Shown here one piece after another: positions 54,011 to 64,000 of a DNA stretch of 64,000 bases (within the stretch, counting starts at the first letter, position 1; each line of letters opens with the position of its first letter). The stretch spans positions 148,533,501 to 148,597,500 of the forward strand of contig NC_092588.1 of the NCBI RefSeq assembly GCF_047663525.1. Direction: 5' to 3'. This DNA comes from Anas platyrhynchos (lineage: Eukaryota > Chordata > Aves > Anseriformes > Anatidae). Both the position numbers and the translations under genes were made by a program. Below the pieces are notes generated by a model that was given only the letters and a program-made list of their open reading frames with translations, was not told where the DNA came from and did no database searches.

Positions 54011-55573
54011 ATGGATGCTTGGGAGGATGCAGTAGAAGAGCAGAGAAAATGGCAACAGGATAAGGGGTGGAAAACCCCTAGGTGGGACAGGAATTGGGTA
54101 GCCGAGAATTGTTTCAACTGGGAAGCGCTGCGAGCAGAGTTCCAGAGGTGGCAGGAGAGTCATAAAAGCAAAGGCAAGGAAGGGAAAGGGTCCTTCATTG
54201 GGCTCCTCACAGAGGCATTAGCAGCTGCAGGCACTTTGTTTAAAACTACACGGCAGAAACTAGAAACTGCCTCGCAGGATGCCTTGCAGCGAGCTAAAGA
54301 CGCAGAAGCGCAAGCGAAAGACGCAGAAGCACGAGCGCAGGATGCCGAAGCACGAGCAGCTGCCTACGAATCTCACAGCCTTATTAAGGACCACTTGCTG
54401 CAACAATTAGAGACGAACCTCAGACCCCTGGCTTTAAGCCAGCTGGAGCAAGAGCATACGCGCCCGGTCTCTGAGAGTGAGATCATTGACGAAATGCACA
54501 CACTGAAAAACGACAACGAGGATTCCGATTTTAGCAACGGGCTGTCTACGCCCACCTCGTTGCCCGAATCTAACCCAGACGAGACAGCCTCTCGGTACCC
54601 CATCACACAGCTCCCGGCTCCTGCCAGGGACGAAGGCTCTCCTCAGGCGGCGATGGCTGCTTTAAATTTTAATTCAGGACAACTCTGGCAGAAGTTCATG
54701 CAGTTCAGCAAGAAATCCAGCGAGGACTGGCTGGGGTGGGTGGCGCGATGCTATCAGATGGGGGCTGGAACACTCATTCTTAATCAGAACGAGGCTAGAC
54801 AAATATTCCTGGGAGGGGGGATAATTCTTCACAACCCCGATGAGGGGGCCGAACAGAACACCTTTTCTCTACTATCTTCAATTATACACGCTGTCAGACA
54901 AATGCAGGTACGGTGGGGATACAGCCCCCCTCCTCCCTGGAACACCCGCAATGGGTTTGCCAAGTGGACGATGAGACTGGCTGCCTGGGATGCCCTTAAG
55001 GCCCAGGGGGCCATCCCAGAGGACATGATGTCTATGATGGCTACAGAAGCAGGGAAATCGAGGCTACTGGAAAACGCGGCGTACGGGGGAGCGAAGGGTT
55101 TGGCCTTAATGCTGTACAGCAGGACTTACGATTGGAACACTATAATGGTCCAAGGGCTGCAGTACTGGGTAGCCTTTATGAAAAACACCCCCAAATCAAC
55201 AGCTCGCCAAAGGGAAGGGTGGGTCAGGGTCACCCAGACACCAAGAGGAAATCACAAAAAGGGGCAAAATGTTCGTAAATTCCCCGCTGAGATGAATCGC
55301 CCTGACACAAGAAGATCCCCTGACAAACAGGAGCGAGACCTGGAGCGGAGACGCTTGTGGGGTCTCCTGCGGGGGATAGGATTCACACCAGGACAATTAG
55401 ACAAGATGCCCACGTTCCTCTTACAGAGACTGTGGGATAATCGCAAAAGGGATTGCTCCTGCACCCCCAGTGTGAGTGAAGAGAAGCTGACAGACAGCGT
55501 TGATCCATCTGCTTCTCTGATCCCGACCCCAGATAACCCATCCCCTCCCCCAGTCCCTGATTCGGGAAACTGA
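54011..55573 (+). CDS. Intact gag-like protein, 520 residues, ENS-1/ERNI-like
   Basis: One uninterrupted frame starts at ATG 54,011, 70 bp after the 5' LTR, and ends at TGA 55,573. Residues 1-60 are rich in Trp and charged residues. Residues 90-125 form an Ala-rich coiled coil built on a sevenfold unit (KDAEAQA, KDAEARA, QDAEARA). An acidic Ser/Pro linker covers about 150-215. A helical capsid-like region (NFNSGQLWQKFMQFSKK onward) covers about 220-400 and a basic tail follows. No CCHC zinc knuckle and no classical major homology region are visible. Position between LTR and protease identifies it as gag. The chicken ENS-1/ERNI gene, expressed in embryonic stem cells and early neural induction, is a roughly 490-residue single ORF between LTRs with a coiled coil. 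The likeness is inferred from that description, not aligned. The rest of the provirus is broken, so this frame may be under selection. Confidence 0.75.
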   Translation: MDAWEDAVEEQRKWQQDKGWKTPRWDRNWVAENCFNWEALRAEFQRWQESHKSKGKEGKGSFIGLLTEALAAAGTLFKTTRQKLETASQDALQRAKDAEAQAKDAEARAQDAEARAAAYESHSLIKDHLLQQLETNLRPLALSQLEQEHTRPVSESEIIDEMHTLKNDNEDSDFSNGLSTPTSLPESNPDETASRYPITQLPAPARDEGSPQAAMAALNFNSGQLWQKFMQFSKKSSEDWLGWVARCYQMGAGTLILNQNEARQIFLGGGIILHNPDEGAEQNTFSLLSSIIHAVRQMQVRWGYSPPPPWNTRNGFAKWTMRLAAWDALKAQGAIPEDMMSMMATEAGKSRLLENAAYGGAKGLALMLYSRTYDWNTIMVQGLQYWVAFMKNTPKSTARQREGWVRVTQTPRGNHKKGQNVRKFPAEMNRPDTRRSPDKQERDLERRRLWGLLRGIGFTPGQLDKMPTFLLQRLWDNRKRDCSCTPSVSEEKLTDSVDPSASLIPTPDNPSPPPVPDSGN

Positions 55574-55689
55574 TGGGGGAACCCCCAGCTTCCAGCCCAG
55601 GGAGTTCTGACATCCTGTCCCAGGAGGCTGAAATTTTTAGAATTAGTGTTAGCAAAAGTCTTTGTATGCCTTTAATAGTAAATGGTAAA

Positions 55690-55963
55690 TACGTTGTTGT
55701 TGTTGCTGTTTTCTCATGGATATGGGAGCCCCAGTATCAATGATCAAAGCGGAGCATGCCCCTGGATTAATAAAAGACAATACTTTGAAAGGATTTCTGT
55801 GACAGGAATTGCTGGAAAAAGACAAGAGGTTCCTGTAGCCAAGATAAATCTGACTTTGCCCAATGGAAGAACGCTGAGAGCTGTAGTGGCAGCAGGACCC
55901 TCAGGTGTATTAGGTATGGATATATTGAAATCTCTGACTATGAAGGTTCCTGTAGGCACCTGA
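55690..55963 (+). pseudogene. Retroviral protease remnant
   Basis: The frame after gag reads like a retroviral aspartic protease. The active-site Asp-Thr-Gly has become Asp-Met-Gly at 55,719-55,727, and a GVLGMDIL second signature lies near 55,904. It ends at TGA 55,961. The substituted active site suggests no activity. Confidence 0.7.
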
Positions 55964-56039
55964 GTGCCAAACCATCAAACTCAGAACTCTGTAATTTCTG
56001 TAGATGAAATACCAGCTGAAGGGTCTACTGCTTTTCTAT

Positions 56040-56510
56040 TACAGGCTGCACCTAAATTACCTGGAAGTACCTTAACTTATGCACAAAATATCGTGTTAGC
56101 CCTGAAGCCCTGCAAGGTGTAGCTGCTGTCAGTCAGGATTTAGAACAACAGGGTGTTAGGCAGAAAACTCTGTCCCCGTATAACTCCCCCGTGTGGCCTG
56201 TCCAGAAGCCTAACGGCACCTGGAATTTGTCAGTAGATTAGCAAAAATTGTGTGAAAATAGTGAAAATAGTGGATCCTTATGTGCAGCTGTTCTCTCTGT
56301 TAAAAATCTTATTTTTGCTATAGTGCAAGCACCCCTCCCTTGGATGCCTCCCCTGGACAAGACAGAAGCATTTGTCATGGTCTCATTGCAAGCTGAGGAT
56401 CAAGAGAGATTTGCTTTTACCTCAGCAGAAACAAGTACACTTTTGCCTGATTACCCCAGGAATTCAAATATAGCCCTGTGTTGTCACATCTGGCTTTGGC
56501 TAAAGAATTA
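56040..56510 (+). pseudogene. Reverse transcriptase remnant (pol), broken
   Basis: The plus strand has the RT signature SPVWPVQKPNGTW at 56,185-56,223, interrupted by TAG at 56,239. A second piece (RFAFTSAE near 56,410) follows in another frame. Frameshifts and stops exclude function, and no YxDD catalytic motif is seen. Confidence 0.75.
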
Positions 56511-57011
56511 GAACATGTTTGACACGAACCAGGGGTGAAAGTCTTCCTTTCAAGCGAAGCATTGAATTCGTTTATTATGCCATGTTTCAGCACACCAGGC
56601 TATGGGGCCAGTAATACCAGGCCCCATTTAGCCTACATGTAGGACTGACAGAAAGAGGGCATAAGTGAGAAATATGGCAATGAGTTCCCAATAAAGTCCA
56701 ATTAATTCCTGTATTATTTCAATCAAACAGGTGGCAGAGTTCGCAGGTGTGATATTTGCCTTTGGAAAAGTCATTCTCAGCTGCTTACTCAGTCCTATTC
56801 GATACTGAGCCCATCACATCAGATGCACCCTTAGAAATCCAACCCCTGCTCCCTGTTCTTTAAAGAATCAGGGAGTCTACTCCAATTCTGCAGGCAATTT
56901 GCATGCTCAGTCCAGTTCAGAAAATGGGGACATACACAGCACAGTGCAGCTGGATCGAGGGGAAGCCCAGCCTTACAAGGAAAACGAACGGAGCTTTTGG
57001 TCTTCGAGAAA

Positions 57012-57125
57012 TGTGTAGATGTAAAACTTAGTAGCATGGGTTAGTGGTGGACTTGTCAGTACTAGGTTAAAGGTTTGACTAGGTGATCTGAGAGGTCTTT
57101 TCCAAGCTGAATGACTCTGTAATAT
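57012..57125 (+). mobile_element. CR1 LINE 3' tail inside the provirus
   Basis: A CR1 end with GGTTAGTGGTGGACTTGTCA and a TGAATGACTCTGTAAT tail is inserted in the pol region. Confidence 0.8.
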
Positions 57126-57281
57126 TCAAAGAGCACCCCTGGAAATGCCGCCCTCACCCACTCAGGAGGCACCGCCTCTGTCTGGTTCACACAGAGATGC
57201 TGAGGCTTGGTCCAACGTCTGGTTCACAGCTGGGCAGCTCAGAGGGCTGGAGGGGAAGGGAAGGGCAAGGCTGCTCTCTGG

Positions 57282-57425
57282 CGACCTGAGGATGGAACAG
57301 CTCAAGCACAGGAGCTGGATGGGGCGGCTGAAGTGGCCGAGCTCCTGGCCACGGTGCTGGCCCTGGGCAGGAAGCACCGAGTCCTGTGCAGCAAGGGCTC
57401 AGTGTTTCCCATACTGGAAAGCTTC
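57282..57425 (+). pseudogene. Possible RNase H remnant
   Basis: One frame reads AQELDGAAEVAELLATVLAL then KHRVLCSKGS, similar in pattern to the RNase H helix and following strand of retroviral pol. The segment is short and flanked by stops, so the assignment is tentative. Confidence 0.4.
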
Positions 57426-58087
57426 TGGTAGCATCCCCACTTCGTGTAACCTCAACTCCAGGCGTAAATGATCATCACCAATTATATATTGGACAAACTG
57501 TCCTGTTAAATCATCCACAAAGGGAAGTTTCCCTTGCATATTACAAACACCCCTCCAAACTGCAACATGGAAGGTGCTCAATCGGCAGGATGATGAGCAT
57601 CTTACCTCTGAACAATGAATGTCCCAAATACCTAATATCCAAAAGGAATGAAGCGATTTTGTTTTTCTTTCAGGTTATCCGAGCTGCAACATCAGCAACG
57701 GGAAACTCAGATCATTTTCCTTGGATCCTGGTCCTACCTTATTCAGTGAGCTGATTGACTGGCAGCTTGCCATGAAAGGAAACAACGTCACGAGCAATTT
57801 GCTTCCCTTCTTATAATTGTTATTTTATATATGCAATGATTGGCTTATACCTAATAATTATAATCACGCTCATTCACTTACCCCTGGGATGGAATAGCAA
57901 TCACATTGGTTAATTTATGAGTACAATTTCTGAAGTGGGCAATGAATCAAGCAGTTGGTGTTGCTTATACCACCCACAAACACCGATTGCTAAATTTTGG
58001 TGGTTAGCAGAACCCATCCCTGAGGCATCTCGGTCTCAAAATAATTTGGCATACTAACTCCCCAGTCCTCCAAATTATCAAGAACTG

Positions 58088-58825
58088 GGGCAATGCAAGA
58101 CATGAGCGCAGACTGGGAGAAGAACATGTTGAGAGCAGCCCTACACAGAAAGAATTGGGAGTTCTTCTGGACAAAAAGCTCGACATGAGCCACCAGTGTG
58201 TGCTTGCAGCCCAGAAGGCCAACTGCATCCTGGGCTGCATCAACAGAAGAGTGGCCAGCAGAGGAGGGAGGTGGTTATCCCCCTCTGCTCTGCCCTCGTG
58301 AGGCCCCACTTGGAGTGCTGTGTCCAGGTGTGGGGCCCCCAGCACAAGAAGGATGTGGGGCTGTTCGAGTGGTCCAGAGGAGGGCCACAAAGATGATCAG
58401 AGGGCTGGAGCACCTCTGCTGTGAAGAAAGGCTGAGAGAGCTGGAGCTGATCAGCCTGGAGAAGAGAAGGCTCCAGGGAGACCTCATTGCAGCTTTTCAG
58501 CACTTAAAGGGGACTTATAAAAAAGATGGAGAGCGACTCTTCTCAGTCAGATAATGACTGGACAGGGGGGGATGGTCTAAAACTATAAAAGTGTAGATTT
58601 AGATTAGATGTTAGGAGGAAATTCTTCACTCATAGGGTGGTGAGGCACTGGCACAGGCTGCCCAGAGAGGTTGTGGCTGCCCCATCCCTGGAGGTGTTCA
58701 AGGCCAGGCTGGATGGGGCTGGGGGCAACCTGGTCTAGTGGGAGGTGTCCCTGCCCATGGCAGGGTGTTGGAGTTAGATGGTCTTTAAGGTTACTTGCAG
58801 CCTGAGACATTCTGTGATTCTGTGA
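58088..58825 (+). mobile_element. CR1 LINE 3' insertion inside the provirus, about 740 bp
   Basis: The copy has the AGCCCAGAAGGCCAACTGCA block, then CCTGGAGAAGAGAAGGCTCC, and ends TCTGTGATTCTGTGACTG. It is sense to the provirus and splits pol from env. A 118-codon frame in it is a CR1 remnant, not a gene. Confidence 0.93.
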
Positions 58826-58859
58826 CTGACAACAAACCTTTCAAAGCACATTCATATGA

Positions 58860-59690
58860 TAAGGCCCCATGGAGCAATGAAATGCTCCAAGGTACAAGTT
58901 CAACTTCGGTGGGAAAGATGAGCAATGGTAATTACACCTGATATTGCAATCGCAACCAAGTGCAGTTTCAATTTAGATGTGACAAAACACAAACTTACAC
59001 TGATTCTGAACTGAAAACCTCATGGACCTGTGATAATAAATCTGCACTTACGAACAAAGGTGGTTTCAGTGGGTTGAAATTCTGGACTATTGCATCAAAT
59101 GTTAATCATATGAACTGTCAAAGACACTACAATTTCACCAGTCCTCATTCTACACACTACAGCCCATGCAGAGTACTGACAGCAGTTGGGATACATGCAG
59201 CACAAACAACAGGTCTGGCTGTGTGGATCTTAACCCCTTTTGGACAAGCCCATCAAGACAAAGATGCTTAATGAACTGTAATTGTTCTAAGCCATTATGT
59301 TCATTATGCAAACATTGCAGTAACTGTATGGGGCTTGTAACTTTTCTTCTTTCTTTTTTTTAGTACCTGGATGGTTCTGGCTTTGTGGCACCTGTAGGAG
59401 TCCACCACCACAGTGGGCAGTACTTGCACCACAGCCCATCTTGGCCTCCATGCTTTTTGTTCTAAAGATTTAGCATGAAACTTTCAATGCAACCATAAGT
59501 AATAAGCGCAGAGTCCATAAGCCCTTAGTGACAAGACCAATTGAATTTCAGAAATTTGTACGTGCTCTGTGTCCAAACTTGGGCATGCTGAATTGGAACG
59601 AGCTATTGTTAACACTTCTGCCACCCTTTGTTGCAGAATATCAGGACTCTGAGTGTGTAACAACACAAGCAATTTGAGATAAGCCAGACA
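58860..59690 (+). pseudogene. Envelope surface-subunit (SU) remnant
   Basis: Cys-rich frames before the transmembrane part include the motif WFWLCG at 59,372-59,389, which resembles the W-x-LCG segment near the SU-TM junction of gamma-type envelopes. Stops and frame changes break it. Confidence 0.55.
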
Positions 59691-60207
59691 GAGGCTTTAT
59701 TAACTACAGTCATAGCAAGAGAACACCGGGGCAGCACCTGTCCCTGTGCCCCTGTGTTCTCCACCCAGTGGCTGCAGAGCCCCACCTCACTTACTGTTTC
59801 AAAGAAATGAAAGAAGTAAGGAAAGCCATTGTAAGGTTAACAAAGCCAGGTGTGCATTGTCAGGAAGAATGGACTGCAACCAAAAATATATATGTTAATG
59901 AGGCCAAGTGCTCATTGCTGCATGGATGGGCTCCTTGAGTATCTTTTTAACAGCCACGACTGACACAGTGGTGGGGCTTGTACAAGGGACACAGAAGTGG
60001 GAGAAAGGATCAGACTGCTAGCTTTTGGTCAAAAGGGATGTGCCTTTTGTTAGGATAAACTTCCTAGTGAGACTTCTCAGATCTTAAATTTTAATAGTTT
60101 TTGTACCGCACCTTGAAATCACCCAAAATGCTAATATACATGCTTTAAAGACTGTACAAACTGATATAAATTCATTCTTACAGTTGGCTATCCATAATTA
60201 TTAGTCC

Positions 60208-60540
60208 TTGGACCCTCTTTCAGCCTCACAAGGAGGTGTTTGTGTATTGATAAATACTGCCTGTTGCTTTTACGCTAACAAATCCAAACAAATTGAATGC
60301 AATATGAACATTATTCAGCAGTGTCTGTACCTTTCAAAAAAAAAAAAAAAAACAAGCCCTGCTTGGAAGCCTGTCAGCAGATCGTGGCTATGGACTTGGT
60401 TATCAGACCTCAGACCATGGGTATAGCACATTTTAATGGTATTAGCTCTCAATCTAGCTGTAGGATTTGTGCTTTTCTGTATTGTATCTTGTATCAAATC
60501 ACTGTCTGTATCACTTTTATGTAATCCGGTACCATATGCT
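60208..60540 (+). pseudogene. Envelope transmembrane-subunit (TM) remnant with C-x6-CC motif
   Basis: One frame carries the C-x6-CC motif (Cys codons at 60,241, 60,262 and 60,265), typical of covalently linked gamma-type TM subunits. An A run (60,338-60,354) adds lysines. A Trp-rich pre-membrane stretch (SWLWTWLSDLRPW) follows, then a TAG at 60,424, then a hydrophobic membrane anchor (VLALNLAVGFVLFCI) in the same frame. The stop and the decayed upstream SU argue against a working protein. Confidence 0.7.
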
Positions 60541-61404
60541 TGTGTCTCAACTAACAAACCACCTCAGGAGGCAAAACAACACTGGACATAGAGGGACAGA
60601 AGTCTCCTCCGCCTCACGCACTAGGAGGCAAGAGAGACGCACCAAGCACGGTGTAGTCTCACTCCTGGTGACCCACAGGTGGCTGTAGGCCAAAAGGTGG
60701 AGTGATGGGGGCAGCCGTAAGGTGACCTGGCAATAATGGGAGACAAACTGACAGGAAATGACTGCTGGAACATGGACAGAAGATGCCTGTCAGCCTGAGA
60801 GCCGCCAGCCTGGGAACCAGGCCTGTGAGCCCAAAGCATCCTTGTGGAGCACTGCTGGCACCTCTGAAGTGCAGCTGAGAACCGGAGACATCCTGCAGAT
60901 ACCACGGATAAGGGCAAAAGCGAGGACCTGCAACAACTACTTATCGTTGGCTGTGTTAGCTGAAAGAAAGGAAAACAGTCTGGGGAAAGGACGGCTCTGC
61001 CCGAGGGGCTTGGAAACACCCGCGACCATTGGTTGTCTCAGGTGAGAACGGGCAACCAGCTGCATCCATTGGGTGCTCCGAGAGGTGGTGCCCTACGCCC
61101 CCCGGGGTCTGCAGGGTATATCAGGGCCCTGGTGTCCGTCCCAAATGGAGCCTCTCTCTGGGAGCACGTCCCGTGCTGCACGGACTTCTCCTTTCCCTCC
61201 GGGATTCCCAATAAATCGACCCTTTGCTGGGCACGCCTGGCTGCCTCCAGACACCGTGACGCGGATCCCCCTCACAGTGAGACTTTGTTCCTTACTTACT
61301 TGGACCCACAGCTGGGGTTGGCCTTTGCTGTCCCGTTTCTGAGGTGGCTTTGATCTCCCTTCTGAGATGGGTTTGCTAGTGCTTGGTACTGGTATCATTT
61401 TGAG

Positions 61405-61500
61405 TAGATAGAATAGTAGATAGCTAGTAGATAAAATAGTAGATAGATCTGTGATCTATCTAGTAGATAGATCACAAATCTAATAGTAGATAGATCTGTG
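61405..61500. repeat. TAGA-rich repeats with a perfect 12-bp palindrome
   Basis: Repeats of TAGATAGATC and TAGTAGATAG type lie in the 3' LTR. Positions 61,450-61,476 form a perfect inverted repeat (TGTGATCTATCT, loop AGT, AGATAGATCACA). Confidence 0.85.
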
Positions 61501-61577
61501 AGCATATAGGTAATCAGTCCTGACTAGATTTGCTACTTTGGGTTTGTTGTAACTTATACTATTAATGTGTATATACT

Positions 61578-62118
61578 TGTTATGGTGTAACCCTGGTAGG
61601 CAGCTGAGCACCACACAGAGTCAAAAGTGAGAAAACTCATGGGTTGAGATAAAGACAATGTAATGGGTAAAATGAAAGCTGCACCCACAAGCAAAGCAGA
61701 ACAAGGAATTCATTGACTGCTTCCCATCAGCAGCAGATGTTCAGCCATTTCCTGAAAAGCTGGGTCCATCACACATAAGCATTGCTTGGGAAGACAAACA
61801 CCGTAACTCCGAGCATTTTTCCCCTCATTTCTCCCCAGCTTTCATTGCTGTTCACAACATCCTATGGTATGGGATCTCTCTGGTTATTTGGGGCCAGCTG
61901 TCCTGGCTGTGTCCCCTCCCAGCTCCTTGTGCACCCCCAGCCTCCTCACTGGCAGGGCAGCACGAGAAGCTGAAAAGTCCTTGGCTCTGTGTGAGCACTG
62001 CTCTGCAACAACTAAACACACCAGTGTGTTATCACCGCTGTTTTCATGGCAAATCCAAAACAGTATCATAGAAGCCTCTATAAAGAAATCAGCTCTATCC
62101 CAACCAAAAAGTGGCACA
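61578..62118 (-). mobile_element. Solo LTR nested inside the 3' LTR
   Basis: Read on the minus strand the element begins TGTGCCACTTTTTGGTTGGG and ends ACCATAACA. It is of the same family as the solo LTR at 38,307-38,827. Its insertion separates blocks that are contiguous in the 5' LTR. No clear target-site duplication is visible. Confidence 0.8.
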
Positions 62119-62389
62119 TTGCTGATGTATTATTGACTACTATGCTATAGATTTCTGCTACGATTGATATCTATACACTTGCTTTCCTGGTAACAGTTCA
62201 TAATAGCTTAATATATGCTTGCTGTATTAATCATAGTTATACTTGATAGTGGCGATTTGTAGTGACCTTTAATAAAGTAGAAAAACTTAGGAAATGAAGC
62301 CTCCATCTCCTTGTGTATTACAGAATCCTGTGAACCCACCATTGTAATCTCTGTAACTCTTAAGATCATGACAGATTTTAAAAGCTGCA

Positions 62390-62940
62390 TTGTATCAGTT
62401 GTCAGCTTGCGGAAAAACAGCCAGTGCCATTCTGGCCATCACGATGAAGAGACACAGACCTGGATGGACCTGGCAGCTTCCCCTACCTCTTGCTCTGTAA
62501 GATGGATGCAAAAGTTGAGGCCAAGGAATCCTGGCAGAAGGCAGTAGCAGAAACTACTGCTTCTTCTCTTGCCACTACTCAGGCCTTGATCAGAGAACAT
62601 TGGACTCTAAGCTGCCAACCCAGTAGCACTGCATTAAGTACAGAGAATAGAGCTATAAACAGGCAACTGTGCTTACACATACCTGCAGTGTCTGAAATAG
62701 CAAGAGCATGATTTTATTTTGAAACAGTGTCAATTGGTATCAGCACACAAAAGGCAGGTAAGGGGAAGTCTCAAGATTGAATTAATAAGTATCAGACTTT
62801 TTACTAAATTATCATTACAAAGGGCACGCATAGTAACAGATCAAAGAGCTCTGGAGAACAGCAATGCTGCTGCAGATGAGCAGTGCCTTCTGATCTGTCT
62901 TGGTAACATGCCTGAGACACGCTTAGGAACACTCTGAGGA
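62390..62940. other. Flank after the provirus, possible decayed retroviral leader
   Basis: A short Ala/Lys-rich frame (AKVEAKESWQKAVAETTASS, from about 62,502) faintly resembles a coiled-coil gag segment. No feature can be assigned with confidence. Confidence 0.25.
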
Positions 62941-63375
62941 ATGCAATGTATGCATGCTAATGGTTGTAGCTGCCCTGTAATCCTGGGTAAACTTTCAAGT
63001 TTTTAAAGGAGGTATAATGAGGACATGCTGTGTTATCTTCCCCAGCTCCTCCTCTTTAGAGTTGTTTGAGGGAAAAGATAGCTTAACCAAAAGGCAGCTG
63101 GCGGAGCCTTGTGGAAGTAGCCCCTCATCCTCAGCAGCTGGGTGCACAGGGGCTACATTCATGCTGCCAGAGCTGGGTCACAACTGTACATCCAGGGAAA
63201 TGCTCATGAAGGGCTGCCTTCTCCTGTGCTTGATTGTGCGCAGGCATCTGCCCAAGCATACAGGCTGGGACAATCCTCAAAAGCCTTAAAGAGCCCCGAG
63301 GAGAGCTTCTGAAATAAATCTCAGCCACCTTCCCCAAGGAGTCAACAGCCAAACTGAAGTAAACAGAGAGCCTCA
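62941..63375 (+). mobile_element. Possible further LTR fragment
   Basis: The sequence has the flavour of an avian LTR: a TATAA-like GTATAATGAG near 63,011 and AATAAA at 63,313-63,318 followed by TCTCAGCCACC. Termini and target duplication could not be fixed, so this is tentative. Confidence 0.3.
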
Positions 63376-63764
63376 GTATATCAGTTACTGATACTTAATT
63401 CCTGATATTGTGAAAATATCCTCAGGAACAATCCGATCTGCTGATTATTATGGTTAGGAAAGAGTTGCTTTGCTAATCTTTCTGCATATGGATGCTCAGC
63501 CTCAGGGCTGGCAGAGTTCTATAATGCTTAAAGGAATAGGTAATTCCTCTGCAAAAATAGGGCCTCTTGTCAGTTCTGTCAACGCTCTGGCCCAGACAGA
63601 GTAGTATCCATGAGTTATGTTCTCAAAAGGAGTTGCACCCAGCCTTTCTTTGCTGGAAGAAGCAACTCACAAAGTGAGTGCAACCCTGTGTGCCCTGGGC
63701 ACCTCTCTGAGACACCTGAAGGGCATGGTGGGCTATTGCCTACCTTTTAGGTCCAAAATAAGTG

Positions 63765-63820
63765 GTTTTTTGTTTGTTTGTTTGTTTGTTTGTTTGTTTT
63801 CTTTGTTTTGTTTTGTTTTA
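63765..63820 (+). repeat. (TTTG)n / (TTTTG)n microsatellite
   Basis: About 8 TTTG units pass into TTTTG units. The surrounding sequence to the window end shows no recognisable gene. Confidence 0.9.
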
Positions 63821-64000
63821 TGCTCCACTAACTTGCTTTCTAATATTGAATGATCACCCTAATTTAAATTTACTGCAGACCCTAAGTTGCTGACCCGTCT
63901 GTGACTCCCTGTGGCTCCATGGAAAATGAAGTGCTGGCAGGGTCTGTGCTGGCACTGCCTGCGACCAGAGGCTTTTTCCAGAGCAGCCCAAGGTGTGGAA

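Larger units (their letters stand above)
60773..62389 (+). mobile_element. 3' LTR of the ENS-1/Soprano-like provirus, interrupted
   Basis: This LTR matches 52,992-53,941 in three blocks: 60,775-61,270, 61,494-61,577 and 62,119-62,353. A TATA-like TATATC lies at 61,117 and a canonical AATAAA at 61,210-61,215, 93 bp later. The copy has extra sequence at 61,270-61,490, including TAGA-rich repeats, and lacks about 85 bp present in the 5' copy. A foreign LTR is inserted at 61,578. Confidence 0.8.

Noticed and set aside
58198..58554. 118-codon frame inside the provirus
   Set aside because: It is part of the CR1 3' insertion, not a retroviral or host gene.

Overview
The window is vertebrate nuclear DNA from a bird, most likely a galliform such as chicken. 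It has intron-rich genes with consensus GT-AG junctions, several CR1 LINE tails, CpG-island promoters and avian-type endogenous retroviral LTRs. I identified genes by translating exons by eye and recalling the protein families. No database search was possible.

Three conserved genes lie in the order known around human IDI1 on 10p15.3. WDR37 (minus strand) fills the first 28 kb: a noncoding first exon in a CpG island near 28.1-28.3 kb, then ten coding exons from 19,980 down to 1,590, with the C-terminal exons beyond the left edge. IDI1 (plus strand) is complete at 32,409-36,482. It has five coding exons, and the frame allows a 287-residue form with an N-terminal leader or a 227-residue short form. 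GTPBP4/NOG1 (minus strand) is complete at 49,822-39,832, with 17 coding exons and 631 codons; it converges on IDI1. WDR37 and IDI1 are divergent, about 4 kb apart. That gap holds a C-rich minisatellite and a pure (TATTT) array of about 30 copies next to the IDI1 promoter.

Upstream of GTPBP4 lies an old endogenous retrovirus at about 52,992-62,389 (plus strand). Two related LTRs flank an intact 520-codon gag-like frame, a broken protease, a broken reverse transcriptase, a possible RNase H remnant and a decayed envelope that still carries the C-x6-CC transmembrane-subunit motif. Two CR1 copies and an unrelated minus-strand solo LTR are inserted in it. A gag-like frame kept open inside a decayed provirus, with an alanine-rich coiled coil and no zinc knuckle, recalls the chicken ENS-1/ERNI (Soprano) family; this is the most interesting object in the window. 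A solo LTR of the same family as the nested LTR lies at 38,307-38,827.

The genes do not form one pathway: WDR37 is a WD40 scaffold, IDI1 makes DMAPP for isoprenoid and sterol synthesis, and GTPBP4 is a nucleolar GTPase for 60S ribosome assembly. Other points of interest are a GC-AG intron in GTPBP4, a TCTCGCGAGA promoter palindrome, four inverted CCAAT boxes plus a perfect CRE at IDI1, and an unexplained plus-strand exon-like frame in WDR37 intron 1.
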